Shown: positions 62,165 to 64,000 of the stretch, in pieces
How positions within the stretch are numbered: position 1 is the first letter of the stretch
How the letters are laid out: the number at the start of each line of letters is the position of its first letter
Assembly (NCBI GenBank): GCA_019914945.1
Contig: CM034102.1
Location: forward strand, 17,039,501-17,103,500
Source of the DNA: Typha latifolia
Taxonomy: Eukaryota; Streptophyta; Magnoliopsida; Poales; Typhaceae
DNA: 64,000 bases
Reading direction: 5' to 3'
Program-made: the position numbers and the translations under genes
The notes under the pieces: model-generated
The model's database searches: none
What the model was told of the DNA's origin: nothing
The model's input: only the letters and a program-made list of their open reading frames with translations

Positions 62165-62191
62165 GGGTTTGGGTTTGGGTGTGGGTGTGGG
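62165..62191 (+). repeat. G-quadruplex-type hexamer array (GGGTTT/GGGTGT)
   Basis: Five GGG runs spaced exactly six bases apart, with TTT, TTT, TGT and TGT loops. The array sits in a GC-richer island about 1.5 kb upstream of the SERK start codon. It is not the plant telomere repeat, which has a seven-base period. Confidence 0.85.
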
Positions 62192-63206
62192 TGGAGTGCG
62201 TGCCTGCGTGGGGGAATACGAGGAAGAGTCCAGTCATCGTGTCCGACAGCTGTCATCGTGTTGGCAAATAAGGCTGACAGACTTTTTTTATTAAAAAAAA
62301 AAAGAAAAAGAAAAATTCAACTATTTTCTTCTGGTGCGGATACGAGGCAAGATATGATGATTAATACGCAATTTATGAACTTGGACCCCACAACATATAT
62401 AATTATGCATTACTCCCCTTCAGGAAATTAGTGCAACGTGCAACTAAATAATAACTTATTAGTGTAGATATACTTATTCGCATTTCTCCCTCCTCTCACT
62501 TCATATATTTAAATTATTTAAATTTAATAATAAGATAAAATTATTACAACACCTATTAACTCTAATAACAGTTAAACTCTACTCTCGCTCTCTTAGTAAC
62601 ACTTAGAAGTTAGAACAACACCTATTATTTCAATTTACTTTTTTTTTTCACGTTATGAAAATTTTCTATTTGTACATTTTAATTATGTAATATAAAATAA
62701 CACCAATTTTTTGGTACAATTTTATTATTCTCTATTATTTTAATGTTAATTTTATTTTACGTCAATTGTAATTACTATTTCTTGTAGTAGTATACAACTA
62801 AATATTAGAATAAGTATAAACTCTCTACTAGTATAAAATATTATAATAATTCTTCTAGCCCTGAATTCTCACTTCTCTCTAATATACATTTTCCAGTATT
62901 AAATTTCAACCGGCAGTCACAACTCCAAACAAAACTTTATCATCTAATTTATCAGGCTCCCTAGAAATATAACTGAATCAGACTGTAAAAGGTACAAGGA
63001 AAGAACCAGCATAGAATACATCAGCCATCTTATGAAGCCTTGGAAGTGATTTCTTTGGAGTTTCCATGAACAAACATCGATTGGCTCACTAGCTTGTTTC
63101 ATCTTATAAACAATGAAACTTACTGAAGTCATTATATTTACAAGGTTGATCAGCTCAGCTACTTTCATACCAAGTGCATAGCAGGAATCTCTGCAAAGTA
63201 TCATCA

Positions 63207-63410
63207 CTAACTTTGTTCTTTATAAGGAGTCCAAATCAGCTTGCTAACGTCTACCTCCAAGCCTCCCCTGCCTGCAGCCTTTAGGTGACGGTCGAGGACC
63301 TTTGGATCTGCACAAATGACGTGCTGTCCTTTCCTGTACTGTATCAGGTCGAGACTCTGTAATGTGCTCAAGATGTCATCAGCTTTTATTGCAGTCATAT
63401 CGCTAAGTTC
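63207..63410 (-). CDS. HAM1: MYST-family histone acetyltransferase, last exon only (partial)
   Basis: This exon encodes the final 68 residues, starting ELSDMTAIKADDILSTLQSL and continuing DLIQYRKGQHVICADPKVLD to the end DVSKLIWTPYKEQS. It matches the winged-helix C-terminus of plant HAM1/HAM2 (MYST, Esa1/Tip60-like) acetyltransferases, which acetylate histone H4 in the nucleus. The acceptor is CTGAGTGCAG on the minus strand at 63411 and upward. The upstream exon with the acetyl-CoA-binding core was not found before 64000, so the gene continues beyond the window. HAM1 versus HAM2 cannot be decided from this part. Confidence 0.92.
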   Translation of the reverse strand, partial: ELSDMTAIKADDILSTLQSLDLIQYRKGQHVICADPKVLDRHLKAAGRGGLEVDVSKLIWTPYKEQS

Positions 63411-64000
63411 CTGCACTCAGATAAGAGATCCCCATGAAATAACTCGTAACCAGAAAGAAAAGATTGACAGTCATATCTCATGTTGCCTGCATACACTCTC
63501 CTATGTGACTGCTGTCCAGCTTCAAGATGAGCTTAAATAAAAAGACCTCATGATAATATTTAATGGTAATGCAGCCTAACTATGCCATGTTAATATGCTC
63601 TTTTGATGGCCATATTGGTAATTAGAAACTCGAACTGTTAACAAGTCAGTATAGTAATTAACTTTGCGATGTCTGGTAACATAACATCATGGGTTCATGA
63701 CAAAATAAATGACGGCCAAGTGGTCAAAGCAACAGGTTTCTTATTACAAATGGTTTATTAACCTGACAAACAAAGCAAATGACATCAGCACAGGACCGAT
63801 GAACAACATGCAGGATTAAAATAACCTGAGCCCAAAGCAAATGACATCATCAGCACAGGACAGATGAACAACATGCTAGATTAAGAAAACAGATATGATA
63901 CGATGGGCTGCAAAGAATACTAAGCATGCTTCTACCAAAGCCTTATCATCTTTTTCTTAAATAGAAACAAGAACCTAACGGAAGACATCAACAGGTCAAA
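63411..64000 (-). other. Intron of the MYST gene (extends past the window)
   Basis: No further exon of the acetyltransferase is readable here. The interval holds a tandem duplication of about 63 bases. Confidence 0.6.
63759..63890. repeat. About 63-bp tandem duplication in the MYST intron
   Basis: TAACCTGA, AAAGCAAATGACATC, AGCACAGGAC, GATGAACAACATGC and GATTAA occur in the same order in two adjacent units (from 63759 and from 63822). The second has an extra ATC and some substitutions. Confidence 0.9.

Larger units (their letters stand above)
60654..63206. other. SERK promoter, AT-rich spacer and MYST gene 3' region
   Basis: The interval 60654-60960 is the presumed SERK leader and core promoter. 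Two diverged direct repeats lie about 307 bases apart (61124 and 61431). A GC-richer patch at 62030-62260 contains a five-run G-quadruplex motif. The rest, 62280-62930, is AT-rich without coding signal. The end, 62940-63206, is presumed 3' UTR of the minus-strand MYST gene. Confidence 0.5.

Noticed and set aside
62160..62195. GGGTTT-like array as interstitial telomere repeat
   Set aside because: The period is six, whereas plant telomeres have period seven (TTTAGGG) or, in some Asparagales, TTAGGG; the array does not match either.

Overview
The window is nuclear plant DNA. It has many short GT-AG introns, AT-rich spacers and microsatellites, and its proteins belong to plant-specific families (SULTR2 sulfate transporter, HIPP, SERK, plant-type Nup96, plant ATG14). 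The C-terminus of the SERK protein and the moderate GC of its exons fit a monocot outside the grasses. I cannot name a species. Gene density (about one gene per 5-6 kb) and compact introns suggest a small to medium genome. No retrotransposon body, CRISPR array or bacterial-type operon was seen.

Layout, left to right: a 5'-truncated SULTR2-type sulfate transporter (+, ends 3552); a 79-residue protein made almost only of a DFRP-like segment (+, 4677-5557); a HIPP metal-binding isoprenylated protein (-, 7442-7964); a gene-poor spacer; a divergent pair of mitochondrial ribosomal protein bL12m (-, 12381-12887) and an Acinus homologue with SAP domain and RSB motif (+, 13879-17377); a giant NT-C2/coiled-coil protein of about 1,953 residues (-, 18420-28970); divergent to it an ATG14 autophagy subunit (+, 30492-35336); ribosomal protein eS27 (+, 36186-36878); nucleoporin Nup96 (-, 39010-44496); an LRR receptor pseudokinase of the Arabidopsis At5g10020 type (-, 46185-51379) with a degenerate U6 snRNA copy in its first intron; a 3.9-kb spacer; a SERK1/2-type co-receptor kinase (-, 55288-60653); a 2.5-kb AT-rich spacer; and the last exon of a MYST histone acetyltransferase (-, 63207-63410) that continues beyond the window.

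The genes do not form a pathway. They mix housekeeping functions (two ribosomal proteins, a nucleoporin, Acinus, MYST) with membrane and signalling genes (sulfate transporter, two LRR receptors, ATG14). AAACCCTAA-type telo-boxes recur at the 5' ends of several of them. The two LRR receptor genes lie on the same strand about 4 kb apart.

Exon joins were made by hand from GT/AG sites, phase continuity and remembered family sequence. Phase closes exactly in every complete model. The points most worth checking are two possible alternative splices in ATG14 (an in-frame 19-codon segment, and a repeat-associated 91-nt intron that would swap the conserved end for a hydrophobic tail), the retained His-Phe/Ser cleavage motif in free-standing Nup96, the DFRP-only mini-protein, the U6-like sequence, and a perfect-period G-quadruplex motif near 62.2 kb.
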